DNA from: Marinomonas pollencensis
GTDB lineage: Bacteria; Pseudomonadota; Gammaproteobacteria; Pseudomonadales; Marinomonadaceae
Direction of reading: 5' to 3'
DNA length: 64,000 nucleotides
NCBI RefSeq assembly: GCF_003387375.1
Contig: NZ_QUNG01000001.1
Span: 208,510-272,509, forward strand
Shown: piece by piece, positions 44,261 to 52,931 of the stretch
Layout: every line of letters begins with the position of its first letter
Numbering within the stretch: position 1 is the first letter of the stretch
Translations under genes and position numbers: made by a program
The notes under the pieces: model-generated
The model's database searches: none
What the model was told of the DNA's origin: nothing
What the model saw: only the letters and a program-made list of their open reading frames with translations

Positions 44261-45595
44261 TTAGATCTGAGTTTCTTCAGCGTCAGTGACATCGTTAGTT
44301 GTCAAAGAAATACCGTACGCTTTCGCAACAACAACCATTTGGTCGCCTAAACGACGTAGCTCATTTTTCAAGGTTACAATATTTTGTACGCTGGCTTCGT
44401 TTTCAGGATGAATTTGGTAATCGAAGTGCATGGTGGTCGTTGCCAACTGGTTAATTTTGGCAATACGCATTTCGATGTCAGCCATTAACGCTTTGATTTT
44501 AGCTTGCTCTTCGCTTGACAGGTTATCGAAGAAGGCTGGCCCTACTTTTTTCCCTTTGTACTCACCTAGCAAGACGTTTTTGATGCCTTGGTAGTTTAAG
44601 TCGATATCACGGTGTGTATTATCAGAGAAACAAGAATGCTCGTCTTCTTCACTTGGTGTTAGTACCGCAACCGCAATTCGCTCATTGGCCAATTCAGATT
44701 TAGAAAACACACCCATTGCTGAGAAAATTTGTTTCAAAGACGTCGCTGTAGAGAGGTTTTTATCCTTTTCAGCACCGCTTAATTGGTCTAACAAGGCCGC
44801 ACGATATAGGCCGTTATTACCAATGATTTTTGTATTCCACGCACTAGACACTTTCGCTAGGTCGTAAACCAACTTGTCTGTTGCTGCTTTTAAGTAATCT
44901 AAACGGCGCTGTTTCAATTTATCCGTGGTGAAATCAGACAATGGGCGCTGACCAGCTGTCATGGCGCCATTGGTGATCTTGTCTTCAATCATATTGTTGT
45001 AGTCTTGGTCTTGACCCCACAATAGAAACTCGATCGCGTGGTAGCCACTTGCCACGTTCGCATCGCCACCGTTTTCATTCAATTCAGTCAGCACTTCAGG
45101 GGTGATTTTAGTGACATTTACTGGCGCTGCGTCTTCACCACCTGGAGTGAATACGCCTTTAGTATCAATAATATTACCGCTGGTACGCTGATAGTTTGCA
45201 TCTTCTGTATAGTCAATCAGGTTTTCATCTAGTGGCCAAGCGTTAATCTGACCTTCTAAGCCACCGTAGGCTTCTGCTACCCAGCCATCTTCAGCATCAA
45301 TCGGGCCATTAGACAAACGGAAAATCTCTGTTGTACCGTAACTTTCACGAGAAGCTAACCAAGCATTTTTAGCTGCTTGTAGGGTTTCTGCTGTGGGATT
45401 TTTGGCAAAAGCATCAATCGCCACTTTAAGAGCTTTTGCGCCTTCTAATGCATCTTGGTAGTTCGCAGTCGCTATGGTTGCGTAGGTATTCAAGGTGGCA
45501 CGTTGTGCACTTTGAGACACAGCAGCCATACTTGGCATAGAAAGGCTAAGTGTTGCCCCTACAATAAGGGTATTTAGAATTGTTCTCACTTTCAT
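44261..45595 (-). CDS. Imelysin family iron-regulated protein (M75/IrpA-like)
   Basis: A 444-residue exported protein. Signal peptide MKVRTILNTLIVGATLSLSMPSMA. The mature part has the imelysin signature GYHAIEFLLWGQD with the HxxE metal-binding motif, an IDAEDGWVAEAYGGLEG block and the DEHSCFSDNTHRDI motif. These match IrpA/ICMP-type proteins and the M75 domain of EfeO. GGAG precedes ATG. It follows the FTR1 permease gene by 77 bp. It likely binds iron in the periplasm; protease activity of this family is doubtful. Confidence 0.92.
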   Translation of the reverse strand: MKVRTILNTLIVGATLSLSMPSMAAVSQSAQRATLNTYATIATANYQDALEGAKALKVAIDAFAKNPTAETLQAAKNAWLASRESYGTTEIFRLSNGPIDAEDGWVAEAYGGLEGQINAWPLDENLIDYTEDANYQRTSGNIIDTKGVFTPGGEDAAPVNVTKITPEVLTELNENGGDANVASGYHAIEFLLWGQDQDYNNMIEDKITNGAMTAGQRPLSDFTTDKLKQRRLDYLKAATDKLVYDLAKVSSAWNTKIIGNNGLYRAALLDQLSGAEKDKNLSTATSLKQIFSAMGVFSKSELANERIAVAVLTPSEEDEHSCFSDNTHRDIDLNYQGIKNVLLGEYKGKKVGPAFFDNLSSEEQAKIKALMADIEMRIAKINQLATTTMHFDYQIHPENEASVQNIVTLKNELRRLGDQMVVVAKAYGISLTTNDVTDAEETQI

Positions 45596-45672
45596 TCACT
45601 CCTAATGTGTTTTTTAAAAATCATTTAGAGGCCGTTTACGATTAAGCAGCCCCTTACTATGAACAACCTTGA

Positions 45673-46548
45673 TTAATTGGCTTCTACCACTGAGGCCGCC
45701 CGCTTCGCTTGTGACTCACGCCCACGCAGTTGCCATCTAAGTACCAGCAAAACCAGCACCCAATAAACACCCAACATAAGCAAATCCCAACCAATAGGCT
45801 GTGAACGATAAGCAAAAAGAGAGGCTAACAAACCACCAAATACGGAACTGTCGCTTAACACGCCAGAAATATCCCAAACCGTACTGTACATCCAAGCGGG
45901 CAAATCGGTTACGGCTAATGGACCACCTAATAGTTTCCCCGCGGCGGTTAAAAACAGCGCAGCACCTAAGAACAGCAACATGGTTTCGGTGACCCTAAAG
46001 AACCATTTCCAAGAAATGTATTTGCCACCGATCTGTAATAAAAAGAACAGTATCATTGCCAACGCCAAACCAATGGCGGCCGCAACAAAGAAGTTAACAT
46101 AAGAAGCAAAAGAGTCTAACTGCAAGAGAGAGCCATAAAGAAACATCACGGTTTCTGAGCCTTCACGGCCTACGGCAATCATTGCTAAGAAAAAAACGCC
46201 CCACCAATTTGAAGACTGAGTGCTTTTTTCTAACCCCTGTTCCAGGTCTTTTTTCATGGTACGGCCATGCGCTCGCATCCACATTACCATTTGTACAATT
46301 AATATACTGGCAAAGGTCAACATACCGATTTCAAACCAGTCTCGCGCTGCGCCACCCAAAATATCTGTGACACCAATTAAGGTTAGCGTGAGCAATCCCG
46401 CCAGCCCAAAACCGGCCAAAATGCCTGCCACCAGCCAGATCTTGCCTTTTTGAGCGCCAGGGCGACCGTTCATCCAAGCGTACAGAATACCAATGACGAG
46501 CAATGCTTCTATGCTCTCACGACAAACAACAAAAATAATTTGTCCCAT
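45673..46548 (-). CDS. FTR1 family iron permease
   Basis: A 291-residue inner-membrane permease with about seven helices. It contains two REXXE iron-translocation motifs: RESIE near residue 10 and REGSE near 129, as in EfeU/Ftr1p. The start lies 3 bp after the cupredoxin stop, so both are translated from one message. It should import iron, probably after oxidation to Fe(III), using the cupredoxin and imelysin as periplasmic partners. This matches EfeUO with EfeO split in two. No truncation. Confidence 0.93.
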   Translation of the reverse strand: MGQIIFVVCRESIEALLVIGILYAWMNGRPGAQKGKIWLVAGILAGFGLAGLLTLTLIGVTDILGGAARDWFEIGMLTFASILIVQMVMWMRAHGRTMKKDLEQGLEKSTQSSNWWGVFFLAMIAVGREGSETVMFLYGSLLQLDSFASYVNFFVAAAIGLALAMILFFLLQIGGKYISWKWFFRVTETMLLFLGAALFLTAAGKLLGGPLAVTDLPAWMYSTVWDISGVLSDSSVFGGLLASLFAYRSQPIGWDLLMLGVYWVLVLLVLRWQLRGRESQAKRAASVVEAN

Positions 46549-46551
46549 GAC

Positions 46552-46968
46552 TTAATCCTGAGCCTTAACGGTAATTTTACCGCGCGCAGCTGGGGCAAAG
46601 TCGTCATAATAATCGTAGCTACCCACATCTAATGGGGTGATGACCAAACTGGTATTGGCGCCCATGAATAAGACTTTTTCTTGACGTAATTGATTACTTT
46701 CAAACTCGGCAGGTTTACTGCCAATGTTTTTTACTACCAGCCGGAATTTTGTTTTCGCTGGCACAATCAGCTCAGCAGGTAACAAAGCGCCATCTTTCAT
46801 TTCGATCAAATAAGTAGGTAGCTTAGTATAACGAGGATCGTGGGTTTGTTGGCTAAATCCATTCGCATCAATTTGCGTACTTTTTTGTGCGCCACTTTCT
46901 GCCGCCCATACTTTCATTGTTGTCAGAACACACAATAGGGAAAGGAAAAAAACACCGATCAACTTCAT
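46552..46968 (-). CDS. Cupredoxin-domain protein (EfeO N-domain-like)
   Basis: A 138-residue exported protein with signal peptide MKLIGVFFLSLLCVLTTMKVWA. The cupredoxin-like beta domain ends with the blocks EFESNQLRQEKVLF and VGSYDYYDDFAPAARGKI, typical of EfeO N-terminal and related iron-uptake cupredoxins. First gene of the operon. Copper ligands are not obvious, as in other EfeO-type domains. A candidate Fur site is located about 200 bp upstream. Confidence 0.85.
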   Translation of the reverse strand: MKLIGVFFLSLLCVLTTMKVWAAESGAQKSTQIDANGFSQQTHDPRYTKLPTYLIEMKDGALLPAELIVPAKTKFRLVVKNIGSKPAEFESNQLRQEKVLFMGANTSLVITPLDVGSYDYYDDFAPAARGKITVKAQD

Positions 46969-47395
46969 TTATAACATCCAGCCATAATAGGTTAAGCAAT
47001 GGGAATGCTGGGGCATTAGTCATTCCCTCTTCATATAATTGCACGCACAGTTCTCAAATAATGCGCGCGTTTACAAGGTACGCACTTGCCAATTGTCTAT
47101 AATTTAAAAGAATGGGTAACAACAAGCGCTAGCAATCTTCTTGCTTTAACAATATGTTAACAAGAATACTTCTCATAATCATTATTTTTTACGCACTTCC
47201 AGGCAAAACGACAAAAAAAACGCATTGTCCAAACACCCGCTCGTTATGACACCAATAGGCGCTTGTCTTTCACGAATTTACTATCGAAATAAGGAGAAAC
47301 AAGCAGAAAAATACTGAAATAGAGAAAAACCCAGCACTGTGTGGGTATCGGTAATGAAAAAAGACCATGGGTGACGTGCATTAAAAATCCCTTAA
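46969..47395. promoter_or_regulatory. Upstream region of the iron operon with candidate Fur site
   Basis: ACTTCTCATAATCATTATT at 47168-47186 matches the 19-bp Fur consensus at 13 positions, with a perfect ATAATCATTAT core. It is 200 bp from the first gene, so a promoter further upstream than usual would be needed. The rest of the gap, toward the aldehyde dehydrogenase repeats, holds nothing else recognised. Confidence 0.45.
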
Positions 47396-47434
47396 CACTT
47401 ACCCAGAAAGACAATGGGGTCTACCGGGTAAGTG
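47396..47434 (-). terminator. Long hairpin downstream of the aldehyde dehydrogenase repeats
   Basis: CACTTACCC (47396-47404) pairs perfectly with GGGTAAGTG (47426-47434), with possible inner pairs AGAC/GTCT. It lies just beyond the last repeat unit and may end the aldehyde dehydrogenase transcript, although the T-run on the minus strand is weak. Confidence 0.4.
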
Positions 47435-47486
47435 AAAGTCACCATCTTTATCTAGCGCCAGCAAACCAAGACTGCCTAGCCTACAT

Positions 47487-47880
47487 AGGCGAATCCAAAC
47501 GTTTATAATTTCGGTGTATTTTTCCATCGCATGCAGCGATTTGTCACCACCATTACCGGATGCTTTAGCACAAGCTGACTTCGCTTTTATAGGCGAATCC
47601 AAACGTTTTTAATTTCGGTGTATTTTTCCATCGCATGCAGCGATTTATCACCACCATTACCGGATGCTTTAGCACAAGCTGACTTCGCTTTTATAGGCGA
47701 ATCCAAACGTTTTTAATTTCGGTGTATTTTTCCATCGCATGCAGCGATTTATCACCACCATTACCGGATGCTTTAGCACAAGCTGACTTCGCTTTTATAG
47801 GCGAATCCAAACGTTTTTAATTTCGGTGTATTTTTCCATCGCATGCAGCGATTTATCACGACCATTACCGGATGCTTTCA
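47487..47880 (-). repeat. 104-bp tandem multiplication of the aldehyde dehydrogenase 3' end
   Basis: AGGCGAATCC starts at 47487, 47591, 47695 and 47799, an exact 104-bp period. The rightmost copy is the true gene end (ASGNGRDKSLHAMEKYTEIK to the stop); three more copies lie downstream. Each copy carries the last ~80 bp of coding sequence plus about 24 bp of flank. The gene copy has an arginine codon where the extras encode glycine. The most distal copy has two further substitutions, so it is the oldest or least homogenised. Confidence 0.9.
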
Positions 47881-49282
47881 CCCCACCAAATGGCACGGTC
47901 GTATCGCCATCTCCCCAGGTATTAACCCACACCATGCCACTCTCTAGTTGACGGCTCACACGATGGGCTCGTGACAAATTACTGGTCCAAAGCGCCGCTC
48001 CTAAACCATATTTAGAATCATTGGCTAAGGCAACAGCTTCCTCTTCAGTGTCAAACGTAGCCACCGCAAGTACAGGCCCAAAAATCTCCTCTTGAACAAA
48101 CTCCATGTGGTTTTTGGCATCGGTAAAAATCGTCGGTTTAGCAAAAAAACCCTGCCCTTCTTGATACTCAGGCAAACCGCCATAAACTAAGGTTGCACCA
48201 TCGGCTTGGGCGCTGTTAATAAAGCGTGCAACAGTTTCAAGCTGAGCTTTGTCCACCATCGGCCCCATGTTAGTGGCTGGGTTCAATGGATCCCCCGCGA
48301 CATAACCTTTTGCCGCGTCAATTAATGCCGCCATAAATTCGTCTTTAATACTGCTTTGGACATATAAGCGCGAGCAGGCAATACAGACTTCACCCTGGTT
48401 GGTAAAAATAGACGCTGCCGCTCCTTTTGCGGCGGCAGCGATATCTTCGCAATCGGCAAACACTAGACAAGGTGATTTACCACCCGCTTCAATCCACACC
48501 CGTTTCAAATTCGACTGCCCCGCATACTCCATCAACAAACCAGCAACACGACTTGATCCAGTAAAAGCAATCACTTGCACATCATTATGCAGAGCAAGTG
48601 CCTTACCAGCTGTATGTCCATAGCCAGGTAACACGTTAAATACGCCATCGGGCACACCGGCTTGGGTTGCCAGCTCAGCTAGACGCAGCACACTTAGTGG
48701 TGATTTTTCAGACGGTTTTAAAATAACACTATTGCCTGCAGCCAGCGCGGGAGCGACTTTCCAGGAAGCCATCATTAACGGGTAGTTCCACGGTGTAATA
48801 GCCGCGATCACGCCAATCGGTTCATGGCTAATCAAGGCCAGGTTAGATCCGCCTGTTGGGGCTATTTCACCGTACAGTTTATCAATGCCTTCGGCTGTCC
48901 AGCGAAAACAATCAATGGAGTCGGGAATATCAATGCCAACCATTTCAGAAATCGATTTGCCCATATCTAACGTGTCTAGCAGGGCAAATTCGTCTTTATG
49001 CTGTTCAATCAGTTGCGCCCATTTAAGCATGATATTTTTACGTTCACGGGGCGCCATGGCTGACCACACACCGCTTTTAAAGGCCTTTTTAGCGGCCGCC
49101 ACCGCCACCTCTACATCCGCGGAATCACAACTAGCAACCTGGCTAAGTAAGGCTTCTGTGGCTGGGTTGATGCAGTCAAAGGTGTCACCATTGACTGCAT
49201 CAACATATTGACCATTTATGTATGCTTGGCTAGGAAAAGACAGAGAAGCGGCCAACGTTTTCCATTGTTCATAACTGTTCAT
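47795..49282 (-). CDS. puuC: Aldehyde dehydrogenase, PuuC-like (gamma-glutamyl-gamma-aminobutyraldehyde dehydrogenase)
   Basis: A 495-residue NAD(P)-dependent dehydrogenase. Motifs: AITPWNYPLMM, KPSEKSPLS, the Gly-rich FTGSSRVAG, the glutamate in WIEAGGKSP and the catalytic cysteine in NQGEVCIACSRL. The C terminus SGNGRDKSLHAMEKYTE is shared with E. coli PuuC. It should oxidise gamma-glutamyl-gamma-aminobutyraldehyde in putrescine breakdown. ATG 49282 with AAGGAAATAATC is preferred over an upstream start. It is divergent from nothing close and is 192 bp from the LysR gene. Its 3' end is tandemly multiplied downstream. Confidence 0.88.
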   Translation of the reverse strand: MNSYEQWKTLAASLSFPSQAYINGQYVDAVNGDTFDCINPATEALLSQVASCDSADVEVAVAAAKKAFKSGVWSAMAPRERKNIMLKWAQLIEQHKDEFALLDTLDMGKSISEMVGIDIPDSIDCFRWTAEGIDKLYGEIAPTGGSNLALISHEPIGVIAAITPWNYPLMMASWKVAPALAAGNSVILKPSEKSPLSVLRLAELATQAGVPDGVFNVLPGYGHTAGKALALHNDVQVIAFTGSSRVAGLLMEYAGQSNLKRVWIEAGGKSPCLVFADCEDIAAAAKGAAASIFTNQGEVCIACSRLYVQSSIKDEFMAALIDAAKGYVAGDPLNPATNMGPMVDKAQLETVARFINSAQADGATLVYGGLPEYQEGQGFFAKPTIFTDAKNHMEFVQEEIFGPVLAVATFDTEEEAVALANDSKYGLGAALWTSNLSRAHRVSRQLESGMVWVNTWGDGDTTVPFGGVKASGNGRDKSLHAMEKYTEIKNVWIRL

Positions 49283-49474
49283 GATTATTTCCTTAAGTAG
49301 TCGCTTGATCCCAAGAGTGACTTCTAGACAACAAAACGACGAATGCAAAGATACTGACAAACTACAAAAATTACAGAAAGAAAACCATATCCCTAAAGTG
49401 GTACACAAACCGCTACAGGGCTACCCCCAATTTATCTGTCGCACTCTGCGCTTAGGCTTTCCCTACAAGGGTCT

Positions 49475-50383
49475 TTAGCCTGTTGCGATGGCTGGGGCGC
49501 ATTGCTGAATTTTTTTGATTAACCACTGAATACTTTCCTGACTATCATAAAGCTGATGAGAAAAAATACTCAAGGACAAGTTTGGCACACCGTCTGGCAA
49601 CAACACGCTGCGCACTGGCAGCATCGCGGTAAGCTCTTTGGCGATATTCGCTGGCACACACATAATGCTGTCAGACTTAGCCGTCACCATACCGCCAATC
49701 GCATAGCTCTGTACTATCATCGAAATTTGTCGTGATTGATGCTGGTCTAACAACCACTGATCAATTGGATCTGCCCCTGAATTAACCAATGGTAGATGAA
49801 TATGCGGCGTCGCCAAAAATGTGTGTAGATCCAGCCGATCTGGCAGGGTATTTGCCGTTCTTACAATCCCCACATATTGATCGGTCAACCAATGTTGACG
49901 ATGATAATACCTTGGCACAGATTGCAACTCATCAACCCCGATAAAAAGATCCAAGCGCCCTTCTTCTACTCGCTCCATGCGTAAATTTTCAGGCAATATG
50001 TCGATCGCGATGCGAATATTCGGTGCTTCTTCTTGGAGTCGACTGGCCAACTGCGGCAAGGCATAGAACTCAAAATAGTCCACCGCACCAATATAAAATG
50101 TTTTTGCTTCACGGCTTGGGTTAAAAGGTTTCACCTTATTGAAGGCCAAATCCAATGCATTTAACCCTTTGCGTACATCTGGTATTAAGGCCAATGCGGT
50201 GGGCGTTGGCTCCATGCCCATTTTGGTTTTAATAAACAAAGGGTCATCAAAACGATTACGCAACTTTGCCAATACATGGCTCGCCGCAGATTGGCTCAAA
50301 TGCAGCGCTTTGGCAGCACGCGATAAGCTCCGCTCGCGCTCTAGCACCACCAACAAACGCAACTGGCTTATGTCCATATCCAT
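49475..50383 (-). CDS. LysR family transcriptional regulator
   Basis: A 302-residue LysR-type regulator. N-terminal winged helix (residues ~3-62: LRLLVVLERERSLSRAAKALHLSQSAASHVLAKLR) and a two-lobed effector-binding domain from about 90. It is divergent from aguB-aguA, with an inverted repeat ATATGCTA (50402-50409)/TAGCATAT (50454-50461) in the gap. It may regulate the agmatine genes or the dehydrogenase located downstream. Effector unknown. Confidence 0.9.
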   Translation of the reverse strand: MDMDISQLRLLVVLERERSLSRAAKALHLSQSAASHVLAKLRNRFDDPLFIKTKMGMEPTPTALALIPDVRKGLNALDLAFNKVKPFNPSREAKTFYIGAVDYFEFYALPQLASRLQEEAPNIRIAIDILPENLRMERVEEGRLDLFIGVDELQSVPRYYHRQHWLTDQYVGIVRTANTLPDRLDLHTFLATPHIHLPLVNSGADPIDQWLLDQHQSRQISMIVQSYAIGGMVTAKSDSIMCVPANIAKELTAMLPVRSVLLPDGVPNLSLSIFSHQLYDSQESIQWLIKKIQQCAPAIATG

Positions 50384-50401
50384 AGGTTATCGAAATCTCT
50401 C

Positions 50402-50461
50402 ATATGCTAAACAAAATATCACATTTTCATCATAACCTAATTTAACGTACAACTAGCATAT
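50402..50461. promoter_or_regulatory. Inverted repeat in the LysR/aguB divergent region
   Basis: ATATGCTA and TAGCATAT are exact reverse complements 44 bp apart, a plausible pair of LysR half-site regions beside the two start codons. Only the symmetry is seen. Confidence 0.35.
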
Positions 50462-50548
50462 TGTTATTATAGTGTGATGGCGACATGCCGGATTCGGCAT
50501 CGACCACAGATAATCCACTAACATCATCGACCAAAAGAGACAGATGCT

Positions 50549-51436
50549 ATGAGAAAAGTAACGGTTGCGGCCACCCAAATGGCGTGCTCTTGGAACATTG
50601 AGCAAAACCTAGACACAGCAGAACGCTTAGTAAGACAAGCAGCACAACAAGGTGCGCAGATTATTTTACTGCAGGAACTGTTCGAAACCCCTTACTTCTG
50701 CATCGAGATCAGTGAGTCTTATCATGCGTTAGCCACTACGCTAGAAAATAACACCAGCTTTAAACGTTTTTCTGCGCTGGCTAAGGAGCTCGAAGTCGTC
50801 TTGCCTTTTAGCTGGTTTGAAAAAGCCGGTAACGTTCGCTATAACACGGTCGCCATGATCGATGCCGATGGCAGCTTAATGGGCACCTATCGTAAAACCC
50901 ATATTCCCGACAGCGATGGCTATCTGGAAAAGTATTACTTCAGTCCTGGTGATACCGGTTTTAAAGTATGGGAAACACGCTATGCCAAAATCGGTGTGGG
51001 CATTTGCTGGGATCAATGGTTCCCTGAAACGGCGCGCAGCATGGCACTGCAAGGAGCCGAAATTCTCTTCTTCCCAACCGCCATTGGCAGTGAACCAAGC
51101 CAACCACAACTGGATAGCCAGCCACACTGGCAACGCGTAATGCAAGGCCATGCAGCCGCAAACCAAACACCGGTAGTGGCCTCTAACCGCATTGGTACTG
51201 AGACCGCACAACACCGTGATTTGTCTTTGACCTTCTACGGCTCTTCTTTTATTACCGATGATAGCGGCGCCAAAGTGGCAGAAGCCGATCGCACCAGTGA
51301 AAGTGTTTTGCTGCACGAGTTCGACCTAGACCACTTGGAGTTCCAGCGTCAAGCATGGGGCTTATACCGAGACCGTCGTCCTACTCATTACGCCACCATT
51401 CAAACATTGGATGGGAAAACGCCGGCCAAATCATAA
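50549..51436 (+). CDS. aguB: N-carbamoylputrescine amidase
   Basis: A 295-residue nitrilase-superfamily enzyme that hydrolyses N-carbamoylputrescine to putrescine, CO2 and ammonia. The catalytic triad is visible: glutamate in LLQELFETPYF, lysine in GTYRKTHIPD and cysteine in GVGICWDQWFPE. The C-terminal motif WGLYRDRRP is that of plant/bacterial AguB. It is followed after 46 bp by aguA, so the two form an operon. Length matches the family (about 290). Confidence 0.95.
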   Translation: MRKVTVAATQMACSWNIEQNLDTAERLVRQAAQQGAQIILLQELFETPYFCIEISESYHALATTLENNTSFKRFSALAKELEVVLPFSWFEKAGNVRYNTVAMIDADGSLMGTYRKTHIPDSDGYLEKYYFSPGDTGFKVWETRYAKIGVGICWDQWFPETARSMALQGAEILFFPTAIGSEPSQPQLDSQPHWQRVMQGHAAANQTPVVASNRIGTETAQHRDLSLTFYGSSFITDDSGAKVAEADRTSESVLLHEFDLDHLEFQRQAWGLYRDRRPTHYATIQTLDGKTPAKS

Positions 51437-51482
51437 TCCCAATGGCGACGTAAATTTATAAGTAAACACAATAGGACTGACT

Positions 51483-52577
51483 ATGAGCGCTCTGCTGGAC
51501 ACCACGCCAAAACAAGATGGCTTTCGCATGCCAGGTGAACATGAACCACAAGATCAAGTGTGGCTCGCTTGGCCAATTCGAGAAGATAATTGGCGTGAGT
51601 CTGGCAAACCTGCTCAACAGGCCTTTGCGCGAGTCGCTAACACCATCGCGCAATCCACCGCCGTTACTGTTGTTGTATTGGCAAGCCACTATGACATTGC
51701 GCGCGCCGCTCTTAACGAAGGCATTCGTGTGCTTGTGCAACCTTATAATGACAGTTGGATGCGAGATATCGGAGCCACCTATGTGGTAAATGACAAGGGA
51801 CAGCGTCGCGCCATAAGCTGGCAGTTCAACGCTTGGGGTGGCAAGCTAGATGGCTTGTATTCGCCTTGGGACTTGGACGACGCTATGGCGGTCAAAATGG
51901 CCTCTGTCACAGGCGACGATTATTACCAAGCCCCCTTCATCTTAGAAGGTGGCTCCATTCATAGTGATGGTGAAGGCACCTTATACACCACAGAAGAATG
52001 CTTGCTGCACCCAAGCCGTAACCCTGATTTGAGCAAAGCCGATATCGAAGCCTATTTGGCAGATTACCTCAACATTCAAAAAGTCATATGGCTAACCAAC
52101 GGCTTGTTTAACGATGAAACCAACGGCCACATTGATAATATCATGCACCTGGTTCGCCCAGGTGTTGTCGCCCTCACTTGGTGTGATGATCAAAACGACC
52201 CTCAATACGCCATTAGTCGTGCGGCATATCAGGTATTACAAAGCAGCACTGATGCCCAAGGCCGAGCAATTGAAATCATCAAATTACCCTTACCTGGGCC
52301 TCTTTATATGACGGCCACAGAAAGCCAAGGCATTCAGCAAACCGACACCATGGAGCGCCACGATGGTGATCGTTTAGCGGCGTCTTATGCCAACTTCCTG
52401 ATCAGCAACCAGAGTGTCATTTTTCCTCTACTGGACACCAAAACAGACAAGCAAGCAGAGCAAATTTTAGCCGCGGCGTTCCCTCTCCATCAAGTTATTG
52501 GGGTACCCGCTAGAGAGATTCTCTTAGGCGGTGGCAATATCCACTGCATCACCCAACAAGTCCCCAAACAAGACTAA
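51483..52577 (+). CDS. aguA: Agmatine deiminase
   Basis: A 364-residue guanidino-group enzyme of the GME superfamily, converting agmatine to N-carbamoylputrescine and ammonia. Family blocks: MPGEHEPQDQVWLAWPIREDNW at the start, NDSWMRDIG, LEGGSIHSDGEGT, ETNGHIDNIMHL and the catalytic cysteine in GGGNIHCITQQVP. Together with aguB it makes putrescine from agmatine. A hairpin follows. Confidence 0.95.
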   Translation: MSALLDTTPKQDGFRMPGEHEPQDQVWLAWPIREDNWRESGKPAQQAFARVANTIAQSTAVTVVVLASHYDIARAALNEGIRVLVQPYNDSWMRDIGATYVVNDKGQRRAISWQFNAWGGKLDGLYSPWDLDDAMAVKMASVTGDDYYQAPFILEGGSIHSDGEGTLYTTEECLLHPSRNPDLSKADIEAYLADYLNIQKVIWLTNGLFNDETNGHIDNIMHLVRPGVVALTWCDDQNDPQYAISRAAYQVLQSSTDAQGRAIEIIKLPLPGPLYMTATESQGIQQTDTMERHDGDRLAASYANFLISNQSVIFPLLDTKTDKQAEQILAAAFPLHQVIGVPAREILLGGGNIHCITQQVPKQD

Positions 52578-52931
52578 CGGCGCCTTCACGCCAGACTAAC
52601 CTTATCCTTTGAAAGGCGCTTTATGTGCATCACCTGTTAACGTATCCAGTGCGTTCACAGGTGATTTATTAACACTCTACGGTCTGTCATTTTTTCTCAA
52701 AATCGATTTCAAAAAAAACCATTTTGTAGAGCAATATAATGATTTGTCCGATTTCTTCTCTGTGCTAATCTCACCAAGACGTTCTGTCGTTATTCAGGCA
52801 TAACGCGTGTTTTGTTAAACCCTTTTCAGGCAAGAGCAAACAAAGGAAGGTTTTCATATTGCTCAATAAAACTGATTAGGGTGCTTTGTTCCTTATTTAA
52901 ATAATAGCGTTGTACGCTTAGGGTTATAACA
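52578..52931. other. Gap between aguA and the GTPase gene
   Basis: ATCACCTGT and ACAGGTGAT at 52628-52663 form a stem (nine pairs plus AACG/CGTT inside one mismatch) 50 bp after aguA; the trailing TTATTA is not a full T-run. A short open frame at 52609-52803 has no ribosome site and no homology pattern. Otherwise nothing is seen. Confidence 0.45.

Noticed and set aside
47399-47602. Short frame encoding ASGNGGDKSLHAMEKYTE
   Set aside because: It is a duplicate of the aldehyde dehydrogenase 3' end, not an independent gene or a true pseudogene of a second dehydrogenase.
52609-52803. Plus-strand frame of 64 codons after aguA
   Set aside because: Overlaps a hairpin, lacks a ribosome site and shows no known pattern.
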